A stretch of DNA of 64,000 nt from Plantago major (GCA_026545765.1 CM048840.1:9372765-9436764), one strand, 5' to 3'. Counted from the stretch's first letter, positions 9,371-21,788 are shown. Translations and numbers: made by a program. The notes: a model not told the origin generated them from the letters alone.

Positions 9371-10329
9371 TGTTGATACGGAAATATGTCCAATCCGACA
9401 TAAAGGACCTAGGAACGAATCCTAAGGCGTCCTAAGTCATCCAAAGGATCCGAGGCACTTAAGTCCGAGCCAATGGTCCGATCCGGGCAGACCATCTATG
9501 GTCCGACCCACCCTAAAAGAAAGGGACAAAGGATTTGGACCTGCAAGGCCCGACCCGGAACCCTAGGTCCGACCCACCTTGGTCCGAGCCTCCCTGGGAA
9601 AGGAGCATAGTGCTAAGTCAGTACCCTCTCCGACCCAAGGACTCCGATACGGATGTCGACTCGGATCCAGCATGATCATCTCATAAAGCTACCAAGCAAG
9701 TGGGCACCAAAGAGTGAGATGTCCGAACCCAGGAGCTCCGAATCGGAAGAGTTGGACAGGCAGGAGAACTTCCTCAGCTGACAACCAGGTACTGTCCGGA
9801 TCAGGCATCCGGACCGACCTCTCCGAACCTGGGATCTCGGCAGACTCTGTCACATCCTCAAGAACTCTCCCAATAATGACCAAACTACCCCTAAAGCCCA
9901 AGATGGCATGGGCTAAAGCTTCATTATTGGGCTATGGGCCTCATCTTAGCATTGGTGGCTCAATCCTAGCCGTACACATGGCGCAATCCTAGCAAGGCCT
10001 TCCATTTTGATGATGGCCTATAAATAAGGCACATATCCCAATAAGCAAGGCACTTCAAGTAAGTCACTTCGAACAAGTCATCTCGCTAGTCACATCACGA
10101 GCATTATACAGAGTTGATCCTCAGTCACTCTCAAGTAAAGTCTCATCCCGGTTTGACACTTAGCAAACCGGGCACTAACCCCCCCCCCATTCAAGTGTGC
10201 AGGTCCTTACCAAAGTAGTTGGTCGCTGGTTCTTACGCCTTGGACATCATCCAGCAAGGAGCCCCTCATCTTGGTACCCATTAGAAGAGTTAAATAAATC
10301 TAAGTAGTTGGGGAGTTACACCCTCAACA
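9371..10329 (+). repeat. 5' LTR of Gypsy-Tat
   Basis: Starts TGTTGATACGG and ends CCCTCAACA. A TATAAATA box lies at 10019-10026, so U3 is about 680 bp. The LTR is full of TCCGA, CCGAC and CCGAG words. Its partner at 22872-23832 differs at about ten positions and in a C-tract length (near 10181). Confidence 0.95.
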
Positions 10330-10348
10330 TTTTGGCGCCGTCTGTGGG
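10330..10348 (+). promoter_or_regulatory. Gypsy primer-binding site
   Basis: Directly after the LTR the sequence reads TTTTGGCGCCGTCTGTGGG. TGGCGCC followed by a short variable run is the usual primer site of plant Gypsy elements of this group. I have not matched it to a specific tRNA. Confidence 0.75.
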
Positions 10349-10381
10349 AATCTTTACAAAAAGTCCCGTTCTCATCTTGTA

Positions 10382-10798
10382 ATGGCAAGAACAAGAAGGC
10401 CCGCAAGAACCAACGCCACTGACATTGGTACGCCTGCTCCGAGACAAAGGGGGAGACCTCCCACTAGAAGAGGGGGAGTAGCAAGAGTCTCAACAAGAGA
10501 AGTAGTAGATGATCCAAGTGATGGCCATACCGCTAGTCTTTCTTCTGGCGAGGGAAGAGCCATTAATCCACCAGTAAGGGTCCAGACACTTGGGGACGAA
10601 GAACAGGTTCCTCCGTCAGGAACACATGGTCCTCCCCCAGGTAGAAACTTTACCCTCCCAAATGGACAGATCATCCGTCCTAATGAGTTCGGGATGAATG
10701 AGAATCAGTTTGGCCTCTTACTCACCACTATTCAAGGGTGCTTCGGATCAAACAACCTCCAGCCTCCTCATTACCGCCCACGCCAATCCAGTAAGTGA
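10382..10798 (+). pseudogene. Gypsy gag N-terminus
   Basis: The first ATG after the primer site opens a 138-residue frame. It begins MARTRRPARTN, is rich in Arg, Pro and Gly, and contains NGQIIRPNEFGMNENQ. It ends at TGA 10796. The core gag domain lies further on in another frame, so at least one frameshift separates them. Confidence 0.7.
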
Positions 10799-11292
10799 AC
10801 ACTCAATCAAGAAATGAGCACCGTCCGATCCAACAAAGGTTGGGGAGCAAGCTCAACCGAAGATCGAGACATCTTCTCAATAGAGCCACGCTTCTCATGA
10901 ACAACGAGGAAGAAGTCCAGAAGTGCCGCGAGTAGACGAAGTGGGAACCAGTCGGCGAGGAGATCAACAACAAGTGCCTAGAGATCAAATGGCAGAAATC
11001 ACCCCGATAGTTCCAATCAATGATCTCCCTCCAGATGTAGCCATCAACCCGTAATCGGTGAAAGATTGGCGGACAATGAGCAGATCTACCTCCAACAGAA
11101 GGCCTTGGAAACACAAATCGCCACCTTGAGCAGGATGGTCAAAGCACATGAGAAGGTGGAGTTAAAACTCCCAACCCTCTGTGCGATGAAATCAGAAAAG
11201 AAAGAAAGCGCCCCGACTGTGTTATCCCGAACCTTGAGCATTACTATGGAGACACTTGCCCTGTAGGGCATCTTACTAGATACGAGAGTAAG

Positions 11293-11929
11293 ATGGAAAG
11301 CAATGGACTCAACGACAACATGAAAGCTCTCAAATTTTCCACCACACTCTTTGGAGAAGCAATGGATTGGTGGACCTCACTACCTAATGGTTCCATCAAA
11401 TCCTATGCGGACGTCGCCTCCCTTTTCTTGAAAAGGTTTGAGAAGGCAAAAAGAAGGAAGAGATCAGTTGAGCACCTGGCAGGCATAATCCAGAGAGAGC
11501 ATGAGGACCTCAGAACCTTCCTTGATCGCTTCAACGCTGAAGTATGACAGGTAGAGCCTCATAGGATCAAAGAGCGGGCCCGACACCTATATGCCAACAC
11601 TTATAATGATGAGCTTAGAAGGAAGCTTTCCAACGAGGAAATCACCACTGAAAAGTACTTGGAAGATATCTGCGAATGAGTCTTGTATGGAGAAGATTAC
11701 CGAAGGAATGTCCCGATAAGAGCAGGGATCAAGAAGGGAAAAGAACAAGTATGACAGGAACTCCCTCCTCGTCAAGGGAAGTTTGAGCAAAAAAGAGATC
11801 TCAGAGACAGAAAAGAGTTCAACAGAGAAAGAACTCCACCCAGGAGGTTTGCCGAGTATACTCGCCTCAACAGACCAAGATCCGACATCTTGGCTTCTAT
11901 TGTTGAGAAGGACTTGGATATACAATGGC
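11293..11929 (+). pseudogene. Gypsy gag core (capsid-like)
   Basis: This frame holds the retrotransposon gag core: FGEAMDWWTSLPNGSI, SLFLKRFEKAKRRKRS and REHEDLRTFLDRFNAEV. In the same frame TGA stops occur at 11545, 11677 and 11752. At each of them the context fits an original tryptophan (TGG). Downstream sequence to about 12010 is a Lys/Arg/Glu-rich tail leading to the protease. Confidence 0.8.
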
Positions 11930-12042
11930 CTAAACCTGTCAAGAGCAGCAAGAAGAGTAAATTCTCTAAAGACTACATGGGTTCCTGGCGGAAGGTCACC
12001 CGTGAAGATTGCATCCGATTGAAGATGTAAATTGAAAGACTA

Positions 12043-12672
12043 GTGAGAAGTGGGAAGTTGAAAGAACCAACGGGCGAAGAAGAGCCTTCCAGGCATAGAA
12101 GGAATGAGCAAAGAAGAGAGGAGCGTGGTTCTGAACCTCCGACAGGATCTTTACCACCACCTCCAGCCGAAATCCCACCTCGGCAGGCCCAAAGATATCA
12201 AGGGTACCGCGAAGAGACTGAAATGGAGAACCTCCCTTACAGTGGAGTTATCAACGCCATTGCAGGAGGACCAACAGGGGGAGATAGCAGAAATGCAAGG
12301 GAAAGGACCGCGCAACACTTAAGAAACAACGACAGGCTTACTGACCAAATTTTAAAAGGCACAAATGCAATCACCTTTGACGATAGCGAGATCCCCCCAC
12401 CAACGTCTGGCGGAGGAGATCTCAAGGACCCCGATGTCCCTTTGGTTGTTTCTCTAGTGATTGCCACTTACAAAGTCAACAAGGTACTAATCGACACAGG
12501 AAGCTCCTCCAATGTCCTATCCAAAAGGACTGTTGAGCAAATGCATCTGGGGCAAATACAATATGGACGAGTATATACCTCATTAGTAGGTTTTGGAGGG
12601 TCTGTAGTATGTCCCATTGGAAGTATACCACTGCAAGTCTCCATGGGCACTTTTCCGACAAGAGTGACCTAG
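12043..12672 (+). pseudogene. Gypsy gag tail and aspartic protease
   Basis: The first 130 residues are a Pro/Arg/Glu-rich gag tail. The retropepsin fold follows, with VLIDTGSSSNVLSK, where D-T-G is the catalytic triad (about 12492), and a hydrophobic run VGFGGSVVCPIG. TAG at 12670 cuts the frame. The same frame resumes as the end of the protease (FDYNAILGCPGLNQF) at 12685. The frame is continuous with gag, as expected for a gag-pol polyprotein. Confidence 0.85.
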
Positions 12673-12684
12673 ACTATCCTCTTT

Positions 12685-13992
12685 GTGGTAGTAGATAGCA
12701 CCTTCGACTATAACGCGATCTTGGGCTGCCCAGGGCTTAACCAATTCAGAGCAATTGCTTCACCCCTACACAATAGGGTAAAGTTTCCAACCCCGAATGG
12801 CGTAGGGGAAGAAATGGGCAACATTAGAGAAGCCTGGGAGTGCTACATCATGTCAACCAGAGGGGCCACAGAACCTGTCCTTTCGGTCACCAAGGGCCCT
12901 CTTAGCCATTCTTCCATTACTCTGACGCCACCAAAGGAAGAAATCGGTATTGGGTCGCTCAGAGAAAAGTTCCCCAAGACAGCTAGGATAGAATCCCATG
13001 AAACCTTGAAAGAAGTCCAACTGGTCGAAGGAAATCCGGAAAGAACAACTCGGATTGGAACAGAGATAAGTGCGGAAGTAGAGCGGAAGCTCATCGCCTG
13101 CCTTCGGGACAATCGCGACATCTTTGCTTGGAGCACAGATGATCTCAAGGGGATAGACCCAAGGATCACAGTTCACCGCCTGAACATGGATCCTACGGTC
13201 AAGCACATCCGCCAAAAGAGGAAAGACTTTGGACCAGTTGAGGATGCTATCATAGCAGGGGAGGTTGATAAATTGATGAAAGCAGGTCATATCGAAGAAG
13301 TCAGATACTCTGATTGGGTCTGGAACGTGGTCCTCGTCGAAAAAGCTCCAGGAAAGTGGAGAATGTGCAATGACTTCACCAGACTCAACAAGTTTTGTCC
13401 AAAAGATCCCTATCCATTGCCACGCATAGACCAACTGGTCGATTCCACTGCAGGATGTGCACTTCTAAGCTTCATGGATGCATACCAAGGCTTCTATCAA
13501 ATTAGGATGGCTCAAGAAGACATCAAGAAAACGGCATTCTTTGCGGCCGGAGGAGTCTATTGCTTCAAGGTCATGCCTTTTGGCCTCAAGAACGCAGGAG
13601 CTACTTACCAACGGCTGGTAAATAAGATGTTCAAGGAAGAATTGGGAAAAACCATGGAAGTCTATGTGGATGACATGCTTGTGAAAAGCAAGACTGAAGA
13701 GGAGCACATCGAACACCTCAACAATTGCTTTTCTATTCTCCGGAAATATGGAATGAAGCTGAACCATGAAAAGTGCACTTTTGGGGTAAAAGGAGGAAAA
13801 TTCCTTGGCTACATGGTCACAGAAAGAGGCATCAGTGCTAACCCAGAGAAGATAAAGGCAATCATAGATCTGCCACAGCCCAAGACCATCAATGAAGTTC
13901 AGAAGCTTCTAGGAAAGGTGATGGCGCTGAGTCGTTTTATCTCAAGGTCCGAGAAGAACCTTCCTTCTTCAAGATCTTACGAAAGGAAATAA
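12685..13992 (+). pseudogene. Gypsy reverse transcriptase
   Basis: After the protease tail comes the Ty3/Gypsy reverse transcriptase: APGKWRMCNDFTRLNKFCP, LLSFMDAYQGFYQI (first catalytic Asp), VMPFGLKNAGATYQ and EVYVDDMLVKS (YVDD at about 13663). It continues to FLGYMVTERGIS and the connection domain. The frame breaks around 13940-14060, where two indels shift and then restore it, creating TAA 13990. Apart from this the domain is whole. Confidence 0.92.
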
Positions 13993-13998
13993 GTTCGA

Positions 13999-14991
13999 GT
14001 GGACAAAGGAGTGCGAAGGCCTGGAAAACTTGAAAAGTATCTCCTCTGCCGCCTTCCATCTAAACCCATGGAGGATGAAACTCTTTACCTCTATTTGGCC
14101 ACCACTGATGAAGCAATAAGTTCTGTACTGGTACGGCTACAAGACAACGAGCATTTACCAATTTACTATTTGAGCAAAGCTCTTGTAGGCTCCGAGGCCA
14201 GATATGTCAAAATTGAGAAGCTCGCCTTCGCCTTTGGTTTACTTGCGCATCGACTAAAGCCTTACTTCAAGTCGCATCGGATTATAGTCCTTACCAATGA
14301 GCCACTCAAACATGTCTTGGAAAAACCGGATCAGTCAGGACGCCTCTCCAAATGGGATATTGAGCTAAGTGAATATGATATTGGGTATCAAGCCCCATCT
14401 GCCAAGAAAGCACAAGTTCTGGCCGACTTCCTGGTAGACTATCCAGAGAAGGCAGAAGTGGAGAACGAAATTTCCCAGGAAAAGGCTAGTCAGGCGGTGA
14501 TTACCCTAATCAAGGAATCAAGTGGAGAGAAAGAAGCAGAGGAGACACAGAGAGGTAGCATCCAGCCTATGACTGAATACTACCAACCTATGGATGATTC
14601 ACTAAGGGTGAGGCACATGTTTCTTTTGGACGAAGAACTCAATACCTCGACAACTGCATCTTCCGACAAGAAGCAGGAGGCTGAGAAAGCACTCACTCCC
14701 ACTATGGAAGGAAAGGGAGGAAACAGAGAATGTTGGACATTACAAGTGGATGGATCATCAACCGGACGGCTGGGAGGAATAGGAATTTTTCTTGAAAGTC
14801 CTGAAGGATCCAAGCTAGAGTACGCCATCACTCTCAACTTCAAAGTGACGAACAACGAGGCCGAGTATGAAGCACTTATCACCGGCCTAAGAATGGCGAG
14901 AGCCCTTCGGGTAAAAAGGATCAAAGCCTACACGGACTCTCATTTCAATCTCAGCTTCTCGGGTCCTTTATCGCCAAAGGACCTAATATGA
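13999..14991 (+). pseudogene. Gypsy dual RNase H (RNH plus aRNH)
   Basis: Residues about 28-150 are the usual Gypsy RNase H: LYLYLATTDEAISSVLV, PIYYLSKAL, YVKIEKLAFAF. After a linker of about 90 residues a second RNase H begins at WTLQVDGSSTG (about 14737). It has EAEYEALITGLRMA and KAYTDSHF, an archaeal-like RNase H set with D, E and D. Two RNase H domains in tandem are typical of the Tat lineage. A frameshift at about 14950 moves the end into the frame of 14988-15191 (MIKYLELLKKEVEHFEEF). Confidence 0.88.
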
Positions 14992-15178
14992 TCAAATACT
15001 TGGAGCTCCTCAAGAAAGAGGTTGAGCACTTTGAAGAATTTACTCTTGACCAATTTCACGAGAGTGGAATGAAAAAGCCGATGCCCTCTCCAATGCGCCT
15101 CGGCCTTAGGAGCTTTGGACACAAGAAGTGTCATCCTAATGACCATGAGAATCCTCCCTGGCAAACCCCAACGGAAAG

Positions 15179-16423
15179 ATGTTTCTCTTGAGCACAGAAA
15201 GAAATTGGATGACCGATATATTTCGTTACCTCAAGGATGGTACTTTACCTGTGGATCCTAGAGAGGCCAGGAAGATTCAATGTCGAGCTAACAGATACTT
15301 TATTCTGGGAGAAGATCTCTACAAGAGATCTTACAGCGGAACTCACTTGAGGTGCCTAGATCCTCGAAGCGAAAGATCGCGATGGAAGAGATCCACGCCG
15401 TCATGGAAGTCATTCGGGAAGAACTTTGGCGTAAAGATCATAAGGCAGGGATACTATTGGCCAACTATCGACATGGATGCTGCCAACATCGCCCGCTCCT
15501 GTGAAGACTGCCAATACTATGCCATTATACCACACCGCCCGACCAACCCTATGATTCCGTCAATCATAGCATGCCCATTTGATCAATGGGGCATAGACAT
15601 AGTTGGTCCCTTTCCGCGAGGAACACATCAAAAGAAGTTCTTGATAGTGGCAGTGGAGTACTTCACTAAGTGGGTCGAAGCTGAAGCAGTGTCAACCATC
15701 ACCGAAAGCAGAATTCGGACATTCATCTGGAAGAACATCATCTGCCAGTTTGGACTCCCACGAGTGCTAGTTTCAGACAATGGAGCACAATTTTCCGGGT
15801 CAAGACTGAAGGAGTGGCTTCAGTCCTTCAAAATAGAACAACACTTTACTTCCGTTGGCCACCCCCAAGCCAATGGCCAGGTAGAAGCCACCAACAAGAC
15901 CATAGTCAAAATTTTGGAGAAAAGGTTGAGAACTTCCCAAGACAGTTGGGCGGATGATCTTGACGCGGTCCTTTGGGCGCATCGAACGACAGCCCGAACC
16001 GCCACACAAGAAACACCTTTCTCCTTGGTCTATGGATCCGAGGCGGTTATCCCTTCGGAGACAGTGATGGCAACCCAGAGAATCCAGCAATACAACCCAG
16101 TTCATAATGAGCTCGCAAGGATCTATGACCTTGAGCTCCTTGAAGACAAGCGCGATAAGGCACTGGCCAACATCCTCCGGTACCAAGCCATGACCGCTCG
16201 AGCCTACAATAAACGTGTCCTTCCCAAGGACATACAAGTAGGAGACTTAGTCCTCAGAAGAGCCGATATACTAAGTCATGTGGGGAAACTTAAGCCCAAG
16301 TGGGAAGGACCGTACAAGGTTACCGGGGCAAGAGTTAATGGAAGCTTTGAACTAGAAGATGAACAAGGGCGGGCCTTGAAGAGAACTTGGAATGCCAAGA
16401 ATCTCCAAAAGTTTTACACTTAG
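15179..16423 (+). pseudogene. Gypsy integrase
   Basis: Zinc-binding residues appear as CEDC near residue 105. The core shows WGIDIVGPFPRG (first Asp), VLVSDNGAQFSG (second Asp) and HPQANGQVEATNKT (Glu), the D,D,E triad. A C-terminal GPY-like segment, KLKPKWEGPYKVTGA, and the end TWNAKNLQKFYT match the Gypsy integrase terminus. The first residues are garbled by a nearby frameshift, but the core is intact. The stop is at 16421. Confidence 0.92.
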
Positions 16424-18880
16424 AGAAGTATGGCAACGGCTGTCACCTTCCTCTATCTCCTAGACCGGTTTTTTGTGTTTGCTTTTTTTGAAAAAGGCCT
16501 CGAAGCCCTCAAGTTGTAATCCGATTTCCGTCAAATCAATACAACTGTGATTTTATAAATATTATGGATAATCATGCCCTCCAAATCTCATGATTCGAAC
16601 GGGCCATGAAGATATCTAACTACTCGATCCGAACCTAGATCATACATTGATCCGGATCGGACCAACACTATCAAACAGTGTCCGACCTTCACAAAGGCAA
16701 ATATGCTTTTATTAAAACAGGGGTACAAATTTACAAAGTCAGGGTCCGAAGAGCCCTAATCAGGCTTACAAAAACAAGCTCCTACTCTATCTATTTACTT
16801 CTACAGCGAAGCTTCCTAATCAACTCTGGTCTACCGAACCAAACCCCGTCCGAGCACTATTGCCTACATTTTTGGGCGCTCCGAGGGAAGAAGTAATTCC
16901 ACCATCCCAACCTTGATTGTTTTCTGATAAAGGCTTCGAAGCCCCCTTCGGACGATCTACAGACTAACAGCAGCCGGACGAGATAACCAAGGCCATTCGA
17001 CGCTTCCAGAAAGGATACTTCATCACCTCCGAACGAAAGAAAGCTCCGAAGCAAGCAAGAATCACACTGACAATCCGGATCGCCTCACACCAAATACTAT
17101 GGATACACCCCAAATTCAGAGTATTTGGAAAGCGACCAACCCGGACAGTCAGATCAACCCAAGTCACTCCGGAGGCTACCGTTGGTCCGAGTCCCAACAA
17201 GACCGCCATTGTCAGGGACTCCGTTCCAGAATTGTAAGTCGCTCCCTCGAGCCTTCAATTACAGGCAATCCAACAAAACCGAGCTGCTCGGACGAAAGAC
17301 CTTAGGTGCAAGGCAAACGAGTCACCAGAAAGGTTACTTCCGGGAGTCCCCAGTGATCCGACTCCAAACAAGCTCAGCACTGTTGGGGACCCCTTTCCAA
17401 AATTGCAAATAGCTCCCTCGAGCCTTCAATCCTGGAAATACAGTCACCAACAAAACCAAACTGCTCGGATACACATCCTCAAGGACGAGCTAAAAGACCT
17501 ACTCAAAGGGATACATCTCCCTCCATCCGAGCAACGAGCAACGAGCAACTAGACACAACAGGATTGGTAGAAAACCTCCCAATATTTCGGGCGGTTTTTT
17601 ACGACCGAACCACGAAATACTGGAAGGGATTCTATCAAACCAATTCTGCCGACTTGTCGCCCCCCGGGCACATAACCAGAGCGGAATGCCTCGGATGCAT
17701 TGAGATTCAAAACCGACTATTTCACGATCCCCGAACCAATAAGCTAATCTACCTCTCCGGGGCTAAAAGTCACGAATATAGACCACAGTCCCGGAGAAAG
17801 AAGATTAGCCTGACGATCAGGGGAATTGATGAGCAAAAAATTTCAGGCCTCACTCGGTACGGACTGTATCCTCGAAGATCCGAAGCTGGCTTTCCGAGCA
17901 AACTAATTTCCACGACTCTCACCGAAGAACCAGCCCGGGTAGACTTCCGAATCATCGGAAAAACCCTTGGGACGAGATCACGGGCGAGAGTGATGGCATA
18001 AACATGCTCACCAGCCACTCGGACTCGAGCTCCGGACCTTTGATTACTATAAAAGGGCGAGATGTCTTAATGAAAAGCCGTACAAAGCAGGAGTATATAT
18101 AGAAAGAGAAGACCAATTAAAAGCGGACACGTGCCCCATATTCACCGGAAATGGGCTTGGGCCGCACATGGGCCTGGCTCTTCGGCTCCCATTGGCCCAA
18201 CCCAGCAATCCGTCCACACGGTTGAGCATACCGACTATGCTACTCACTCGGACGTACCAAGCTCGGGGCTAACATAACAACATCCGAAGCAACTGTGATT
18301 CGTATAGAGTCACCCTGTACTTAATGCTGATCATCTTTTCGCTATCTCACAAGTCTGCATGACTCGGGAAGACACATCAAGACAACGTCCGAATCGTCTT
18401 AACTTATCACGATACGAGGCGATTCTTTTCTAAACGCCACTCTAAGACGTGGCTCAACCAATTGATCCGGTTTATTTCTATTATAGCTTCCGATTCGGAT
18501 AACCACAGCGGTTGATCGTCCCCAAGACCCATGAGGAGAATTTGCATCAGGCAAATTCAGGTCCTGGCGGTACGGATCTCAAGGGGCCGAACCCACTATC
18601 CGAGTCTACGAGAATTGACGAATTTCTACGCAAGTACGAAGTTAAACGCGCAAGGATGTAAACATCAACAATAGTATATCAGCAAAAAAAAAAAAAAATT
18701 CCGAGCCATCAAGGGGCCCGAACCAATAACATTCATCCAAGATAAGTATATGTTTGTACAACAAAAGATTATGGGCAAAAACGACAACACTGCTTTTTGG
18801 CCCGGAGGCACCCTGTTACAAAAAACCCGGGGCATACCCCGTCTTCACTGCCTTCGCCGCTCGGACGAACTAGGTTGCGA
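16424..18880 (+). other. Gypsy post-pol spacer
   Basis: No convincing gene is seen. The stretch is rich in TCCGA and CCGAA words, holds a diverged tandem repeat (about 17181-17470), a TATATATAGAAAGAG at 18094, and an A-tract at 18684-18699. It separates the sense pol gene from the 3' end of the antisense gene, so the two are convergent. Confidence 0.6.
17181..17470 (+). repeat. Tandem repeat, period 171 bp
   Basis: GCTCCCTCGAGCCTTCAAT occurs at 17241 and again at 17412, 171 bp apart. Similar sequence lies before it (a run ending in CCAGAATTG or CCAAAATTG) and after it (CAACAAAACC, then CTGCTCGGA). About 1.5 to 2 units are visible. Tandem repeats downstream of pol are common in Tat elements. 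Confidence 0.7.
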
Positions 18881-19537
18881 CTAAGAGGGGCCGCCCGTAT
18901 CCTTCTCCGGAGGCGCTTGACCTTGCTGTTGGGCTATCCTTCGTGCTCTCCGAGCCTCAACCTCTTTCAGGAAGGCCGGACACTCCTCCATCAGGTCGAG
19001 GTCGCGATCAAAGCCTTGGACAGGCCCGGGCAAAGTCAGCCAGTCTCGGTTGTGCTCCAAGTGGTCCTCCAAAGGAACGAAAACACTGGACATGAGCACC
19101 CGAGGGACGAAGGATGGGAGATACGGACCACCATCGTTGTACTTCTTGCCCTCCGACTCGTCGCAGACCAGCTCCACAAATTCACACTTAAGCAAATCTG
19201 CATCCAAGACACCCTCCGGAGCAAAGTCCGAGCCATCTCCATTTTTAAAGGCGGATACCCCCTCAGCCTCCAAGTTACAATCATCCGGTATCCAACCCTT
19301 CCTCCGGCACTGCTCCACAGCTGCATCAAACCCATCTTGACGGGCCTCATCATACTTTGACTCGAGCAAAAACTTGTAGGAGTCCGAATCAAGGAAATCT
19401 TGGACAGCCCTTGTCCGGACTCCCCGAAGCTCCTTCAGCATCTTATCCTTGAAAGTCCGAGAGACGGCCACGAAATCGTCCAAACTATCTTGGTGCACTT
19501 TCAAATCAGCCTCCAAAGATCGAATGGCACTCTTCAT
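18881..19537 (-). pseudogene. Gypsy antisense gene, 3' coiled-coil exon
   Basis: This 218-residue minus-strand frame starts within a coiled coil (KSAIRSLEADLKVHQDSLDD). It continues with SYKFLLESKYDEARQDGFDAAVEQCRRKGWIPDD, ends in an Arg/Gln-rich tail and stops at 18881. In frame upstream it stays open about 60 nt (AAKQEVESETAK). It looks like the C-terminal part of the protein that begins at 21788. The exon boundary upstream is not resolved and may be a frameshift. Confidence 0.65.
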
Positions 19538-19801
19538 CTTGGCCGTCTCCGACTCGACCTCTTGTTTAGCAGCTATGGCCTTCTTGAGCGCTCGAAGTCT
19601 TTGTCAGCAACCGGACGCTTCAATCGCCTCGGCCTCACTGGCTAAGTCTTCCTCCGGTAGCCCTCCGCGACCACAAGGAGCATGCTTCAACAGCAACAGC
19701 AAGCTGAAAACAAAAACGAAACATCGGAAGTGTTAGATACCTCCGAACCACAAAAAGATGTAAAAACGACGGAAAACTTAAACTCACTTTGCTGGCGGCG
19801 A

Positions 19802-20233
19802 TTAACTCGAAATCTGCTCCGGCTCAAGGCAAATAGAAACCAACTTGAGATCCGAATCCATTTCAGAGCCTCGCCCACCTTTCCCTTGCCCTTCTTGGCG
19901 GGAGGATTCGGACCTTGAGGAGCACTTTTTGGGCTGCGGCTCGATCCGCTTATGGAGGATCTCGGGACACGGATCTCGGAGGCTTCTTCGAGCCCTTAGT
20001 TCCGACCACCTTACCCTTGTTTGGAGTAGGGATGGTTTGGGCCTCTTCGCCCGCAGCAGCTCTCCGAGACTCCTCCACTCGGAACACAACAACGTTTCTT
20101 GGCTCGTTCATTGGGAGTACGGTGGAAGTCTTGATAATCTGGGTCCGGGAACCCTCATAACTCCTTCCATTGCTGACGTTTTGCTGACGCTTCAGCTCCC
20201 GCATGGTCGACATCGTATACTCGAACCAAAAAG
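19802..20233 (-). pseudogene. Gypsy antisense gene, second exon
   Basis: The exon starts at 20233 after a GTGCAG acceptor and reads FWFEYTMSTMRELKRQQNVS in phase with the exon that ends at 20343. It runs open to 19950, where TAA appears; an overlapping frame to 19802 carries a Lys/Gly/Arg-rich continuation (SRQEGQGKGGRG). A frameshift or a further intron near 19960 is likely. The intron 20342-20234 is 109 nt with donor GTAAGT. Confidence 0.65.
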
Positions 20234-20342
20234 CTGCACATCCGAATCACAATGAGTTGCAAAATACAAAAGAATCTACAAATGATAATCATATATAGTC
20301 GACAAACAGACAACCAACCAGAGGTAGAGAGAAATCACTTAC

Positions 20343-21788
20343 TCAAATCCTCCATATTATCACAAAAACTTGGCTCGGACAAGCCGGCCAAGAAAGGCAG
20401 AGGCTGACATATCAGACCTCGGAAGAAGTACTTCTCCGGCTCCTGACTACGATGGAACACCTGCATCCACAAGGGGATGTTCCGAGCCGGTGGCTTCCAA
20501 TCTGGCAGTTTGCCCCGGAAGATCTTCTTCTCAAAATGCCACGTGGGCCTCTCCGCTTCGGATTGCCCGGGCTTCAGAGCCGGACGGACAAAAATGTACC
20601 TCTTGAACCATTGAATTCCCAACGAGGACAAGGGATCAACAAAAAATGTGTATGCCTGGCGACATACGAATGTATAGAACCAAGTGTTCCTACTACTTAC
20701 ACTAATGTTAAACAATTTACGAAAATTGTCGAAGGTGAGCGGGATGCCTTTATATTTACATAGCACTCCGAAGCACATCAAATTTCCGAGGGAGTTGGGG
20801 ATGATCTTGTGCGGACTCAAGCCCATGCTGTTCGAAATCTCCAGAAACTCGGACGATACCGGTAGTCGCCATCCGCAATGGAGACTTATCTCATAGACAG
20901 ACATGTAGCCCGGAGGCGGATTATAGAAAGCATGAGATTCGTCCGGGATGAGAATCTCCACACACTCCGGGATCTCATATCTCCTCCGGAGCTCATCCAC
21001 TTCATCGGCTCGGATGGTTGAGGCACAAGTAGGCAGAGTACCATCTTCATTCAACTCGCCCTCCGGATCGGGGTGAGTGACCTGGTCTCTAGACCGAGGG
21101 AACTTCACTTGGTAAACGTCCTCACCCTTCCTCAGCCTCTCCGGACACTCTTCCTCGGCCCGCCGACTCGCCCCTTGCCCGGAAGTTTCCACACGGAGCA
21201 CATTAGCGGATGGCTCTGCACCTTCTTCCTCCTCGGAACCAGAATCTTCGCCCCGCACACCTTCTTCTGCCTCATCTTCCTCGGATGAGGACGCTAACTC
21301 TACAACAGTCCGAATAGGCGCAGCGACTTGCACACGATCCTCCTCACCCTCTTCGAAGATGCTCAAATTGGGAGGTGCTTCCGAAGTATCATGCACTTCC
21401 TCGATAGTTGGCGCCTGCGGATCCGGAATGAACGGGACTCGATTAGGATTACTCCTAAAGTTATAACCTAGGGTGCGAATTAAAGTTCGGATCTCTACCG
21501 GAAGTTCGGATTCCTGGCCAGCTCGACCCGGGCGACGAGTTCCTATAACTCGCGAGCTTGTCTCTTGAGCCGCTACAATAACCTGCACATGCGACACTTG
21601 CAGGTAATCCGGACGCCTCGGAGGACCAGAATCTGGGGCTCTTCCCGACTCGGATGGGGCGCTTGCTCCACCTCCAGCACTTCGTCATCATCCATGATCT
21701 CAATCTCCTCGGAGCTATCGGTTAAGGATATCGCCTCGGAGTCATATCCCTCAGCCTCGGATCGATTTTGGCTATCACTCTCGGACAT
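20343..21788 (-). pseudogene. Gypsy antisense gene, main exon
   Basis: ATG 21788 starts MSESDSQNRSEAEG, an acidic Ser/Glu N-terminus. A one-base frame change near 21670-21600 leads into a 420-residue frame with VDELRRRYEIPECVEI, PPPGYMSVYEISLHCGWRLP, LVFGVLCKYKG-like LMCFGVLCKYKG, NTWFYTFVCRQAYTF and WHFEKKIFRGKLPDW. This matches the putative gypsy-type transposon family (Transposase_28) by motif memory. Antisense ORFs after pol are known in Tat elements; their function is unknown. The exon ends at 20343 with donor GTAAGT. Confidence 0.75.

Noticed and set aside
10372..10674. Minus-strand 100-codon frame in Gypsy gag
   Set aside because: Mirror of the GC-rich gag N-terminus; no start context or domain, and the sense frame is clearly gag.
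12853..13434. Minus-strand frame of 193 codons opposite Gypsy RT
   Set aside because: Shadow of the conserved RT frame; no motifs.
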